Source: Pseudomonadota bacterium
GTDB lineage: Bacteria; Pseudomonadota; Alphaproteobacteria; Caulobacterales; Caulobacteraceae
Reading direction: 5' to 3'
Length of the DNA: 16,476 nucleotides
Assembly: GCA_023433585.1 (NCBI GenBank)
Contig: JAEZCL010000174.1
Span: forward strand, 1 to 16,476
Part shown: piece after piece, positions 1-6,085 of the stretch
Position numbering within the stretch: position 1 is the first letter of the stretch
Layout of the letters: every line of letters begins with the position of its first letter
The notes under the pieces: model-generated
What the model saw: only the letters and a program-made list of their open reading frames with translations
Told to the model about the DNA's origin: nothing
Databases searched by the model: none
Program-made: the position numbers and the translations under genes

Positions 1-367
1 GCGCCGCTTCGTGCCGCGCCAGGATCAGGCCGGGCCAGTCCTGAAGGTCCGGTCCCAGCCGCCCTTCGGGCGCCGCCAGGTCATAGGCCGCCAGGCCGAT
101 CACCCCGCCCGTGAAGGGCGGCGCGTCCCCGTCCGTCCGCGCCTGCGGCCCCAGCAGGGCGCGCAACCGCTCGAACGGCTCGGCCGCGCCGCGGCTGATG
201 CGCTCCACCCGTGCCGGTTCGGCCGCCACATAGGACCAGCGCGCCCGGGGTCCGCCGTCGGAGAGCAGGCACAGCCGACCGGCCGCGCCCTCCAGCCCGG
301 CGGCCACATGCAGCGGCTCGGCCCAGGGCCGCTCGATCCGGGCGAGATCATCCGGCGGAGGGGTCAT
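1..367 (-). CDS. pabB: Aminodeoxychorismate synthase component I, N-terminal part (PabB-like), cut by window edge
   Basis: Only the first 122 codons are present; the gene continues past position 1. The reading frame from the ATG at 367 is fully open. Residues 85-97 read FTGGVIGLAAYDL, which matches the conserved N-terminal block of the PabB/anthranilate synthase component I family, followed by DWPGLILARHEA as in PabB. Known role of the family: with a glutamine amidotransferase partner it aminates chorismate to 4-amino-4-deoxychorismate in folate synthesis. The start lies 4 bases after the stop of the upstream phosphatase gene, so the two are probably co-transcribed and translationally coupled. 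The catalytic chorismate-binding domain is outside the window, so TrpE or another member of the family cannot be excluded, but the short N-terminus and the YDLA motif favour PabB. Confidence 0.8.
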   Translation of the reverse strand, partial: MTPPPDDLARIERPWAEPLHVAAGLEGAAGRLCLLSDGGPRARWSYVAAEPARVERISRGAAEPFERLRALLGPQARTDGDAPPFTGGVIGLAAYDLAAPEGRLGPDLQDWPGLILARHEAA

Positions 368-371
368 CGCA

Positions 372-1154
372 TCACGCCGACAGGCGTTCGCCGATGCGGT
401 CGCGCAGGGCCGCGTCCACGCCCAGGGCCTGCTCCAGATAGGCGTCGATGGAGCCGTGCGCCTCGACCATGGCGTCCATGGCCGCGTCCAGGAACTCGGG
501 CGACACGCCCAGGAAGGCGACCACGGCCGCGCGGGAGGCGGGCTGGCCGGTCCAGTCCTGCAGCTGGCGGGCGACCGACGCGGCGCGCCCCTCCAGGTCC
601 ACCGCCCGGTTGGTCAGCAGATAATCCTCCATCATCTCGTCATGGCTCACGCCCAAGAGATGATGGGTCAGGGCGGCCAGCAGCCCGGTGCGGTCCTTGC
701 CCGCCGCGCAGTGGATCAGCACCGCCCCCGATCCTTCGCCCAGGGCCTGGAAATAGCGCCGGAAAAGGTCCAGGTGCGCGTCCTCGAACGGCAGGCGGCG
801 ATAGGTGTCCATCATGAAGGCGCGCCCGCCTTCCTCTGTCAGGGGCGCGGTCTTGAGGAAGGTGATGTGGGGCGCCTCGCCGTCGTCGCCCCGGTCCCAT
901 TCGATCACCCGGCCTGAAAAGGCGTCCGGCCGTTTCGACGGCTGGGTCCGGCGTTCGGAGACCCGGCGCAGGTCCACCACCGTTTCCAGGTTCAGCGCCT
1001 CGAGCCGCGCCACATCCGCCTCGGTGGCCCGCGCCTGGTGCCCGGCGCGGAACAGCACGCCCGCGCGCAACCGGCGGCCGGCGCCGGCGGCGTAGTCTCC
1101 ATAGTCGCGGAAATTCTCGACGGCGTCGAAGCGGTGCAGGCGGGTCTGGCTCAT
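372..1154 (-). CDS. Tyrosine-protein phosphatase (Y_phosphatase3/IphP type)
   Basis: This is a 260-residue cytosolic protein with no signal peptide or membrane segment. The P-loop signature HCAAGKDRTG lies at residues 148-157, with C149 as the predicted nucleophile and R155 as the phosphate-binding arginine. The N-terminal ENFRDYGDY block, the FRAGH segment (35-39) and VVDLRRVSER (59-68) are also typical of this family, as is the C-terminal HGSIDAYL. Family knowledge: these enzymes use a phosphocysteine intermediate and often have broad tyrosine or phosphoinositide specificity; the substrate here is unknown. It sits 51 bases downstream of a winged-helix regulator gene and 4 bases upstream of pabB on the same strand, so it may be part of a four-gene transcript. 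The Shine-Dalgarno is weak (GACGGG). The assignment to class is firm; the physiological role is not. Confidence 0.92.
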   Translation of the reverse strand: MSQTRLHRFDAVENFRDYGDYAAGAGRRLRAGVLFRAGHQARATEADVARLEALNLETVVDLRRVSERRTQPSKRPDAFSGRVIEWDRGDDGEAPHITFLKTAPLTEEGGRAFMMDTYRRLPFEDAHLDLFRRYFQALGEGSGAVLIHCAAGKDRTGLLAALTHHLLGVSHDEMMEDYLLTNRAVDLEGRAASVARQLQDWTGQPASRAAVVAFLGVSPEFLDAAMDAMVEAHGSIDAYLEQALGVDAALRDRIGERLSA

Positions 1155-1205
1155 GACCCGTCTCTATAGGCGCCCCGGCCCGCCGGCGCGAGCCGGATCG
1201 CCCGC

Positions 1206-1511
1206 TCAGCGTCCGTCCACCAGCGGGGCCATGGCGTCCAGATAGGCCACGAAGGCTTCACGGCCCTGGTCCGTCAGCCGGGCGCGGGTCAGGGGACGGC
1301 GGCCCTGGAAGCTCTTGAGCACCTCCACGAACCCGGCGTCCTCCAGCTTCCTGAGATGCACCGACAGGTTGCCGTCGGTGACGTCCAGCCGGGCCTTCAG
1401 TTCGTTGAAATCCGCCGTGTCGGCGCCGGACAGATAGGCCATGACGCCCAGCCGGACCCGGCCGTGGATGACCTCGTCGATGTCGCCGATGTTGAAATCG
1501 TCGGCGGACAT
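1206..1511 (-). CDS. Small winged-helix transcriptional regulator (HTH_34/MarR-like)
   Basis: The 101-residue protein is almost entirely one winged-helix domain. The segment FNELKARLDVTDGNLSVHLRKLEDAGFVEV (quoted in two pieces: FNELKARLDVTDGN, then LSVHLRKLEDAGFVEV) forms the helix-turn-helix, and the following RRPLTRARLTDQGREAF is the wing and a terminal helix. This matches the PF13601-type regulators that bind DNA as dimers and often control the adjacent membrane-protein gene. Here the ATG follows the stop of the membrane-protein gene after a single base, so translation is probably coupled. The palindrome at 2160-2176, upstream of the membrane protein gene, is the natural candidate for its binding site. 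No ligand-binding or metal-binding cysteines are visible. Confidence 0.88.
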   Translation of the reverse strand: MSADDFNIGDIDEVIHGRVRLGVMAYLSGADTADFNELKARLDVTDGNLSVHLRKLEDAGFVEVLKSFQGRRPLTRARLTDQGREAFVAYLDAMAPLVDGR

Positions 1512-1512
1512 C

Positions 1513-2121
1513 TCAGTCGATCTCCGCCGGCTCGCGCCGCATCAAGACCAGGCCGGGCACGAGGACCACGCCCACGAGCAGGCCCACGAACACCAGATAA
1601 CCGGCCGCCTGCCCCACGAAGACGCCCAGCAGGACCGCGCCCGCATAGGACGCCAGGGCCACCGCGTTGATCCATTTCAGGCCGCTCATGGCCGCAGCCA
1701 CCGTCCAGGCCGCGCCGTAGGCGGCGAAGACCAGGGTCGGCATCATCTGCATGGCGCTCCAGTCGCCCGTCCTCACGCCCATGGCGACCATGCCCAGCCA
1801 GACCGCGAAGATCAGCAGGCCGATTCCGCTCCAGGCCGCGCCCACGGCGGTGTTGGCCACGCTGTTGTAGCCGGGCTTGCGCTTCATGCGGCCCAGGATC
1901 ATGGCCAGGGCTGCGCCGAAGACGATCCCCGCGCCGATCCACACCCACAGCTGGGCCCAGGGATCGATGGCCCACAGGCCGGTCTGGATGGCCCATTGCG
2001 CCAGGCTGGCGCCGCCGAAGATCAGGGCGGCGGCGACCAGCACGGGTCCGCTCAGCAGCGGTGTCCGGCGGCCTTCCTCGGCCAGGGTGCGGATATAGGC
2101 GATGTCGTCGTCACGGGTCAT
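1513..2121 (-). CDS. Six-helix integral membrane protein of unknown function, partner of winged-helix regulator
   Basis: The 202-residue protein starts MTRDDDIAYIRTLAEEGRR, a short charged cytoplasmic segment, and then carries about six hydrophobic helices (for example VLVAAALIFGGASLAQWAI, IGAGIVFGAALAMIL, IGLLIFAVWLGMVAMGV, and a final pair around LLGVFVGQAA and GLLVGVVLVPGLVLM). The ATG at 2121 is preceded by a good ribosome binding site (GGAGGA), which supports this start over the much longer upstream open frame. It lies first in a minus-strand unit with the winged-helix gene. I do not recognise a named family; the arrangement of DIAYIRTLAEEGR, multiple helices and a following small HTH gene is a recurring pair in proteobacteria. 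A membrane-sensing or stress role would be speculation. Confidence 0.85.
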   Translation of the reverse strand: MTRDDDIAYIRTLAEEGRRTPLLSGPVLVAAALIFGGASLAQWAIQTGLWAIDPWAQLWVWIGAGIVFGAALAMILGRMKRKPGYNSVANTAVGAAWSGIGLLIFAVWLGMVAMGVRTGDWSAMQMMPTLVFAAYGAAWTVAAAMSGLKWINAVALASYAGAVLLGVFVGQAAGYLVFVGLLVGVVLVPGLVLMRREPAEID

Positions 2122-2155
2122 GAGGTGTCCTCCATCCTGGCTGCCTACTAACATC

Positions 2156-2180
2156 AAATACTTTGCTATACAAAGTGCTT
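2156..2180. promoter_or_regulatory. Palindromic operator candidate ACTTTG-N5-CAAAGT between divergent genes
   Basis: A perfect 6+6 inverted repeat (ACTTTG at 2160-2165, CAAAGT at 2171-2176) with a five-base centre CTATA lies in an AT-rich island of the GC-rich divergent region. Two further outer base pairs (2156-2157 with 2179-2180) are symmetric. It is 39 bases upstream of the membrane-protein ATG on the minus strand and 14 to 44 bases upstream of the two candidate methyltransferase starts on the plus strand. Symmetry, spacing and location fit a dimer site for the neighbouring winged-helix regulator, which would make it autoregulatory and perhaps also control the methyltransferase. This is inferred, not shown. 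Confidence 0.6.
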
Positions 2181-2220
2181 TTGCATAGCCATGCCGCCGG
2201 GCGTGGGCCATGGCGGTCCC

Positions 2221-2967
2221 ATGGCCGTCAATTTCAACCGCATCGCCTATGAGGCCCTGGACGTCTGCAATCCCGTGACGTGGGCGGCGGTGGCCGAGGC
2301 GCTGGCGGCGGCGGGGCTTTCGCCGGGCGACCTGGCGCTGGACCTGGGCGCGGGCAACGCCACGGTCGCCATCGGCCTGGCGCGGGACTTCGGCCTGTCC
2401 GTACGGGCGGTCGAACGCGATCCGGCCATGGCCGAGCTGGCGGCGGCGCGCATCGCGGCGTCGGGCCAGGCCGAGCGGATCGCGCTTGTGGTCCAGGATT
2501 CCGGCGCGGTGCTGGGCCGGGCGCCCCTGCCTCGCCTGATGACCGTGCTGGGGGCCACCGACGCCGCAGCGCCCGGCCTGCGCGATCCGGTCGCCGTCTT
2601 CGCTCGGCTGAGAGATGCGGCGGCGCCCGGCGGGTTCCTGCTGTGGGGCGAGCCGTTCTGGCGGGACGAACCCAGCGCCGCGCTGCGCCAGGTCATCGAG
2701 CTGACCAACAGCTATCAGACCGACGACGGCTGGCGCGCGGCGGCGCGGGACGCGGGCTGGCGCGTTCTGCATGTGCGCCATAGCACCGACCAGGAATGGC
2801 GCGGCTACATCGACGCCATGGACGCCGCCGTGCGCGGCTGGGTCGAGGATCACCCCGAAGCGCCGGAAGGCCCGCGCCTGATCGCCCGCGCCGACATGCA
2901 GAAGGCCGTGTTCGAGGCCGAAGGTTTCCGCGTCTTCGGCTTCGGGCTTTATTTATTGGCGCGCTGA
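2221..2967 (+). CDS. Class I SAM-dependent methyltransferase
   Basis: From the ATG at 2221 the protein has 248 residues. Motif I is clear at residues 40-46 (LDLGAGN), followed by the acidic strand end AVERDP about 20 residues later, as in class I Rossmann-fold methyltransferases. The stretch GGFLLWGEPFW fits the post-motif strand typical of small-molecule methyltransferases of the UbiE/Methyltransf_25 sort. The substrate cannot be read from the sequence. Two starts are possible: ATG 2191 (adds MPPGVGHGGP) and ATG 2221 (MAVNFNRIAYEALD). I favour 2221 because the homologous core begins there, but neither has a Shine-Dalgarno, so leaderless initiation is possible. It is divergent from the membrane-protein unit and convergent with amn. 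Confidence 0.85.
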   Translation: MAVNFNRIAYEALDVCNPVTWAAVAEALAAAGLSPGDLALDLGAGNATVAIGLARDFGLSVRAVERDPAMAELAAARIAASGQAERIALVVQDSGAVLGRAPLPRLMTVLGATDAAAPGLRDPVAVFARLRDAAAPGGFLLWGEPFWRDEPSAALRQVIELTNSYQTDDGWRAAARDAGWRVLHVRHSTDQEWRGYIDAMDAAVRGWVEDHPEAPEGPRLIARADMQKAVFEAEGFRVFGFGLYLLAR

Positions 2968-3250
2968 CGCTCGCCGCGCGGCGGCTCGCTGCTTGAGCGC
3001 GGGCGCGAGAGCGCCTCGCGCCGGACATCTCCTCCCCGCTCGCGGGGAGGGGGACCGCGCGGGCGATTCAGCCCGCATGGTGGAGGGGGCGGCTCGATGT
3101 CTGAACATCGAAGCGCCAATTCCTGACCATCCGCGCCGCCCCCTCCGTCACGGGCGCTGAGGCGCGCCCGCGCCACCTCCCCTTCGCTGCGCGATGGGGA
3201 GGAGACATTTGCCACGCCCTCAAGCAGCGAGGCCCCGCGGGCCGAGCGAT
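2968..3250. repeat. Nested palindromic intergenic repeat (MITE/REP-like) between convergent genes
   Basis: The whole gap between the methyltransferase and amn is a set of nested inverted repeats. The outer arms carry a perfect 13-bp match (CTCGCTGCTTGAG at 2985-2997, its complement at 3219-3231), extending imperfectly outward to about 2970 and 3246. Inside, TCTCCTCCCC (3028-3037) pairs with GGGGAGGAGA (3196-3205). Each inner end is also a hairpin by itself: CCTCCCCGC/GCGGGGAGG at 3031-3050 and CCTCCCC/GGGGAGG at 3176-3202. A central stem pairs GGAGGGGGCGGC (3082-3093) with 3135-3146 and encloses a third hairpin (CGATGT/ACATCG, 3095-3110). There is no coding frame for a transposase. Such GC-rich cloverleaf repeats are dispersed in Caulobacterales genomes; non-autonomous mobility and a terminator role are inferences. 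Confidence 0.8.
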
Positions 3251-3258
3251 AGGGCCCT

Positions 3259-4707
3259 TCACCTGAAAGGCGGCTCGTCGAAGGCGCGCAGTTTGCGCGA
3301 ATGCAGCCGCACCCCTTCCTGGCGCAGCAGGTCGACCGCCTCGATGCCGATGCGCAGGTGTTCCGAGATCGAGCCCTCGTAGAACCGGCTGGCCTGGCCC
3401 GGCAGCTTGATCTCGCCATGCAGCGGCTTGTCGGACACGCACAGCAGGGTGCCGTAGGGCACCCGGAACCGATAGCCCTGGGCGGCGATGGTGGCGCTCT
3501 CCATGTCGATGGCCACCGCCCGGCTCTGATTGAAGCGCAGGGCCGACTTGGAATAGCGCAGCTCCCAGTTTCGGTCGTCGGTGGTGACGACGGTGCCGGT
3601 GCGCAGGCGCCGCTTGACCTCCTCGCCCGGCATGCCCGAGACCGCCTTGGTGGCGTCATAGAGGGCGCGCTGGACCTCGGCGATGGACGGGATCGGGATG
3701 TCCGGCGGCAGCACGGCGTCCAGCACATGGTCGTCGCGCAGATAGGCGTGGGCCAGCACATAGTCGCCGATGACCTGGCTCTCGCGCAGCCCGCCGCAGT
3801 GGCCGATCATCAGCCAGGCGTGCGGGCGGGTCACCGCCAGGTGGTCGGTGATGGTCTTGGCGTTGGCCGGCCCCACCCCGATGTTGACCAGGCTGACGCC
3901 GCTCCAGCCCGGCGCGGTCAGGTGCCAGGCCGGCATCTGGTGCCGCCTCCACGCCTCGTCCGACAGGGCCAGGTCCGGGTTCGGATCGTCCCGCGTCACC
4001 ATCACGTCGCCGGGGCAGGACAGGGCCTCATAGGGGCTCTTCGGGTTCGCCAGCTCGGCGCAGGCCCAGCGCACGAACTCGTCCACATAGCGGTGGTAGT
4101 TGGTGAACAGGATGAAGGACTGGACGTGTTCCACCGGCGTGCCGGTGTAGTGTCTGAGACGGGCCAGGGAGAAATCCGTGCGCAGACCGTCGAAGTGCGA
4201 CAGGGGGAACGCCTCGCTGGCCGGGTCGAACAGGCCGTCGGCGATCTCGTCGCCGATGTGGGCCAGTTCGGTGGTCGGGAAATAGCGCGCGATGGCCGCA
4301 GTCATGGAGCGATCCAGCACCACGCCGGAGCCGTCCATCACATAGGGGAACGGAATCTCCTGGCGCGACAGGCCCACATCGATGACCGCGCCGTAGTCGG
4401 CTTCGAGCAGCTCCAGCTGCTCGCGGATGTAGGGGCGGAACAGGTCGGGCCGGGTGACGGTGGCGGCGTAGTCCCCCGGTCGCGCCAGCCGTGCGAAGGC
4501 CCGTGGCTTAAGCGCCGCTGGACGCGTTCCGCTCCATCTGACGCGCAGTTCGGGATAGGCGAACAGCCCATCGGCGCGGGCGTCGGCGTCGGGCAGGCGC
4601 CCGGTGTCGAGGAACAACTGCACAGCCTCACGCAGGTTCTGGACGGAGCGGGCGTAGAGGTCTTCCAGGCGGTCCAGCGCCGCCTCTATGGTCATGGTCT
4701 CGGTCAT
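3259..4707 (-). CDS. amn: AMP nucleosidase
   Basis: The 482-residue product is close to the length of E. coli Amn. The first ~180 residues match the Amn-specific N-terminal domain, and the C-terminal half is the nucleoside-phosphorylase-type catalytic fold. Visible landmarks are VSLVNIGVGPANAKTITDHL, MIGHCGGLRESQVIGDYVLA, then AIDMESATIAAQGYRF (the purine/ribose-binding ME segment) and LLCVSDKPLHGEIKLPG. The enzyme hydrolyses AMP to adenine and ribose 5-phosphate, a cytosolic step in purine salvage and adenylate control. The start at 4707 (MTETMTIEAALDRLEDLY) lacks a strong Shine-Dalgarno; ATG 4695 is the alternative. It follows the exported-protein gene by 45 bases on the same strand and ends against the palindromic repeat. 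Confidence 0.95.
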   Translation of the reverse strand: MTETMTIEAALDRLEDLYARSVQNLREAVQLFLDTGRLPDADARADGLFAYPELRVRWSGTRPAALKPRAFARLARPGDYAATVTRPDLFRPYIREQLELLEADYGAVIDVGLSRQEIPFPYVMDGSGVVLDRSMTAAIARYFPTTELAHIGDEIADGLFDPASEAFPLSHFDGLRTDFSLARLRHYTGTPVEHVQSFILFTNYHRYVDEFVRWACAELANPKSPYEALSCPGDVMVTRDDPNPDLALSDEAWRRHQMPAWHLTAPGWSGVSLVNIGVGPANAKTITDHLAVTRPHAWLMIGHCGGLRESQVIGDYVLAHAYLRDDHVLDAVLPPDIPIPSIAEVQRALYDATKAVSGMPGEEVKRRLRTGTVVTTDDRNWELRYSKSALRFNQSRAVAIDMESATIAAQGYRFRVPYGTLLCVSDKPLHGEIKLPGQASRFYEGSISEHLRIGIEAVDLLRQEGVRLHSRKLRAFDEPPFR

Positions 4708-4752
4708 GGCCCGTTGTAGCGGCGGTCCATGACCTTGGCGAGACAGGCCGCG

Positions 4753-5826
4753 TCAGAACGCCCGCGCGCGTTCGATGGCCTCCAGGATGGCGGGCCGATC
4801 CGCATGGGCCGCGCGCAGGGCCTGTTCGTCGGCCTCCAGCGTCTCGCAGTTGAGCGCCCGCAGCGCCGCGTCGATCTCGGCGGCGCGTTCGGCGTCATAG
4901 GGCTCTTCGCCGCTCCAGTGCGTGCAGCCCTGCCGGCGCTGAACCCAGATAAAGACGTCGGCTGGAATGCGTTCGGCCAGCCGCGCCAGGGCGTCCGTGG
5001 CGCGGACCTCGGTCAGCACCAGCCGGTCGTTCTCGATCTGGAAATCCAGCATGGCCTCGCCGCCCGTGGGACAGCAATTGCCGTCGTCCGAGCGCCACAG
5101 GGCCGTGTGGGCGGAAAGCCCTTCGTCCAGGAAATCCACGCCTTTCCAGACCTCCAGCCCCTCCGGCAAGCGGGCGTCCAGATCGTCCCACCACGACAGA
5201 TTGTCGATCTGCACCAGGCGCGCATCCGACCCGTCCCAGCGGAACATCAGGTCGGCGTTGTGGGCGCCCGTGCCGTGATAGGTTCCGGGCACGGTCAGGA
5301 CGACGGCGCCTTCCGGCGCGTCCGCCCAGCGCGGCGCCTGATAACGCGCCGGCGCCACGGTCCAGGCCAGGGGCGTGAGGGTCCGCCCGTCCGGCTGGAG
5401 CGCCAGCAGTACGAACCCGCTCGAAATACCGTCGGCGTCGGTGAAGCCGTCCTGGACCTGCCAGTAGAGGGTCGGGCCGTCCCGCCGGGTGATGTAGCCC
5501 CCGCGCTCGCTGACGCAGCCCTTCAGGCCGATGTCGATGCAGCCCCGGGCCAGGTCCGTGGTCACGGGGCGCAGGATCCGCACCCGCCGGTCCAGCGCGG
5601 CCTGTTCCCCCAGGGCCTCGATGCGCCAGGCCCGCGTCTCGGGATCGCCGTCGCCATCCTGCGCCCAGGCCGCCTGCTCGGCCGCCAGCGACACCGGCGT
5701 GGACGTGACGGCCAGCGCCGCCTCATAGGACGTCTCGACCTCGCCCATCTCCTGGGCCGACGTCGCGCCGCCCACGGACAGAGCCAGCATGACCGCCGCC
5801 CAAGCCGCCCATCCTGACCACATCAT
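4753..5826 (-). CDS. Exported protein of unknown function with C-terminal CxHWSGEEPYD motif
   Basis: The 357-residue protein opens with a signal peptide: MMWSGWAAWAAVMLALSVGG, then cleavage probably near ATSAQ, so it is likely periplasmic. The ATG at 5826 (or 5823) follows a good ribosome binding site, GGGAGG. The middle contains an aromatic-rich region with possible disulfide cysteines (GCIDIGLKGC; DGNCCPTGGE). The C-terminal 57 residues start at C301 with CTHWSGEEPYDAERAAEI, and a second cysteine lies at 327; this layout resembles the small cysteine-paired helical domain of LprI/DUF1311-type proteins but lacks their usual asparagine motif. I do not recognise the family. It sits upstream of amn in the same direction; no functional link is evident. 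Confidence 0.8.
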   Translation of the reverse strand: MMWSGWAAWAAVMLALSVGGATSAQEMGEVETSYEAALAVTSTPVSLAAEQAAWAQDGDGDPETRAWRIEALGEQAALDRRVRILRPVTTDLARGCIDIGLKGCVSERGGYITRRDGPTLYWQVQDGFTDADGISSGFVLLALQPDGRTLTPLAWTVAPARYQAPRWADAPEGAVVLTVPGTYHGTGAHNADLMFRWDGSDARLVQIDNLSWWDDLDARLPEGLEVWKGVDFLDEGLSAHTALWRSDDGNCCPTGGEAMLDFQIENDRLVLTEVRATDALARLAERIPADVFIWVQRRQGCTHWSGEEPYDAERAAEIDAALRALNCETLEADEQALRAAHADRPAILEAIERARAF

Positions 5827-5891
5827 GCCGACCTCCCGTTTCCACCATCATCGCCATTGCCTCGCCACTGCGCCGCTGACACAAGCTGACG

Positions 5892-5958
5892 ATTCGGCGA
5901 AGGGCCAGGGCGGCCCGCCGTATCCGGCGGTAGTGACGATACTCCCTTCGCCGTGAAT
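5892..5958. repeat. Two-tier inverted repeat in the divergent intergenic region
   Basis: In the 241-259 bp gap between the exported-protein gene and the glycosyltransferase gene, CGGCGAAGGG (5895-5904) is perfectly complementary to CCCTTCGCCG (5944-5953), and the pairing continues with ATT/AAT-side bases around a small bulge. Inside it lies a second hairpin, CCGCCG-TATC-CGGCGG (5915-5930). Both flanking genes point away, so it is not a terminator for either. It could be an operator, a leader structure, or the end of an unannotated small RNA. The rest of the gap includes an AT-rich stretch (5989-6000) that probably holds the glycosyltransferase promoter; I cannot place -35/-10 boxes with confidence. 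Confidence 0.5.
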
Positions 5959-6085
5959 TTCCGGTTCGCCGGCGCAGGGTTCTGGTTCAAATAAATAATT
6001 CGTCGATCCCACCTAGAACCATCGAGCGGCTGAACCGTATCCTGTCGGGCCGCGCCGCCTGATCCGGATGCAGCAGGAGAACGAA

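Noticed and set aside
2122..2853. Upstream extension of the membrane-protein frame through the methyltransferase region
   Set aside because: The ribosome binding site and membrane-protein character begin at 2121; the upstream part is antisense to the methyltransferase.
3025..3207. CRISPR array or IS element in the repeat region
   Set aside because: There are inverted, not regularly spaced direct, repeats, and no transposase or cas gene.
3301..4719. 472-codon open frame on the plus strand, antisense to amn
   Set aside because: Its product is low-complexity in G, Q, H and R with no family features, while the opposite strand encodes a clear AMP nucleosidase; typical high-GC shadow frame.
4729..5817. 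362-codon plus-strand frame opposite the exported-protein gene
   Set aside because: The minus strand has a signal peptide and a good ribosome binding site; the plus frame has neither.
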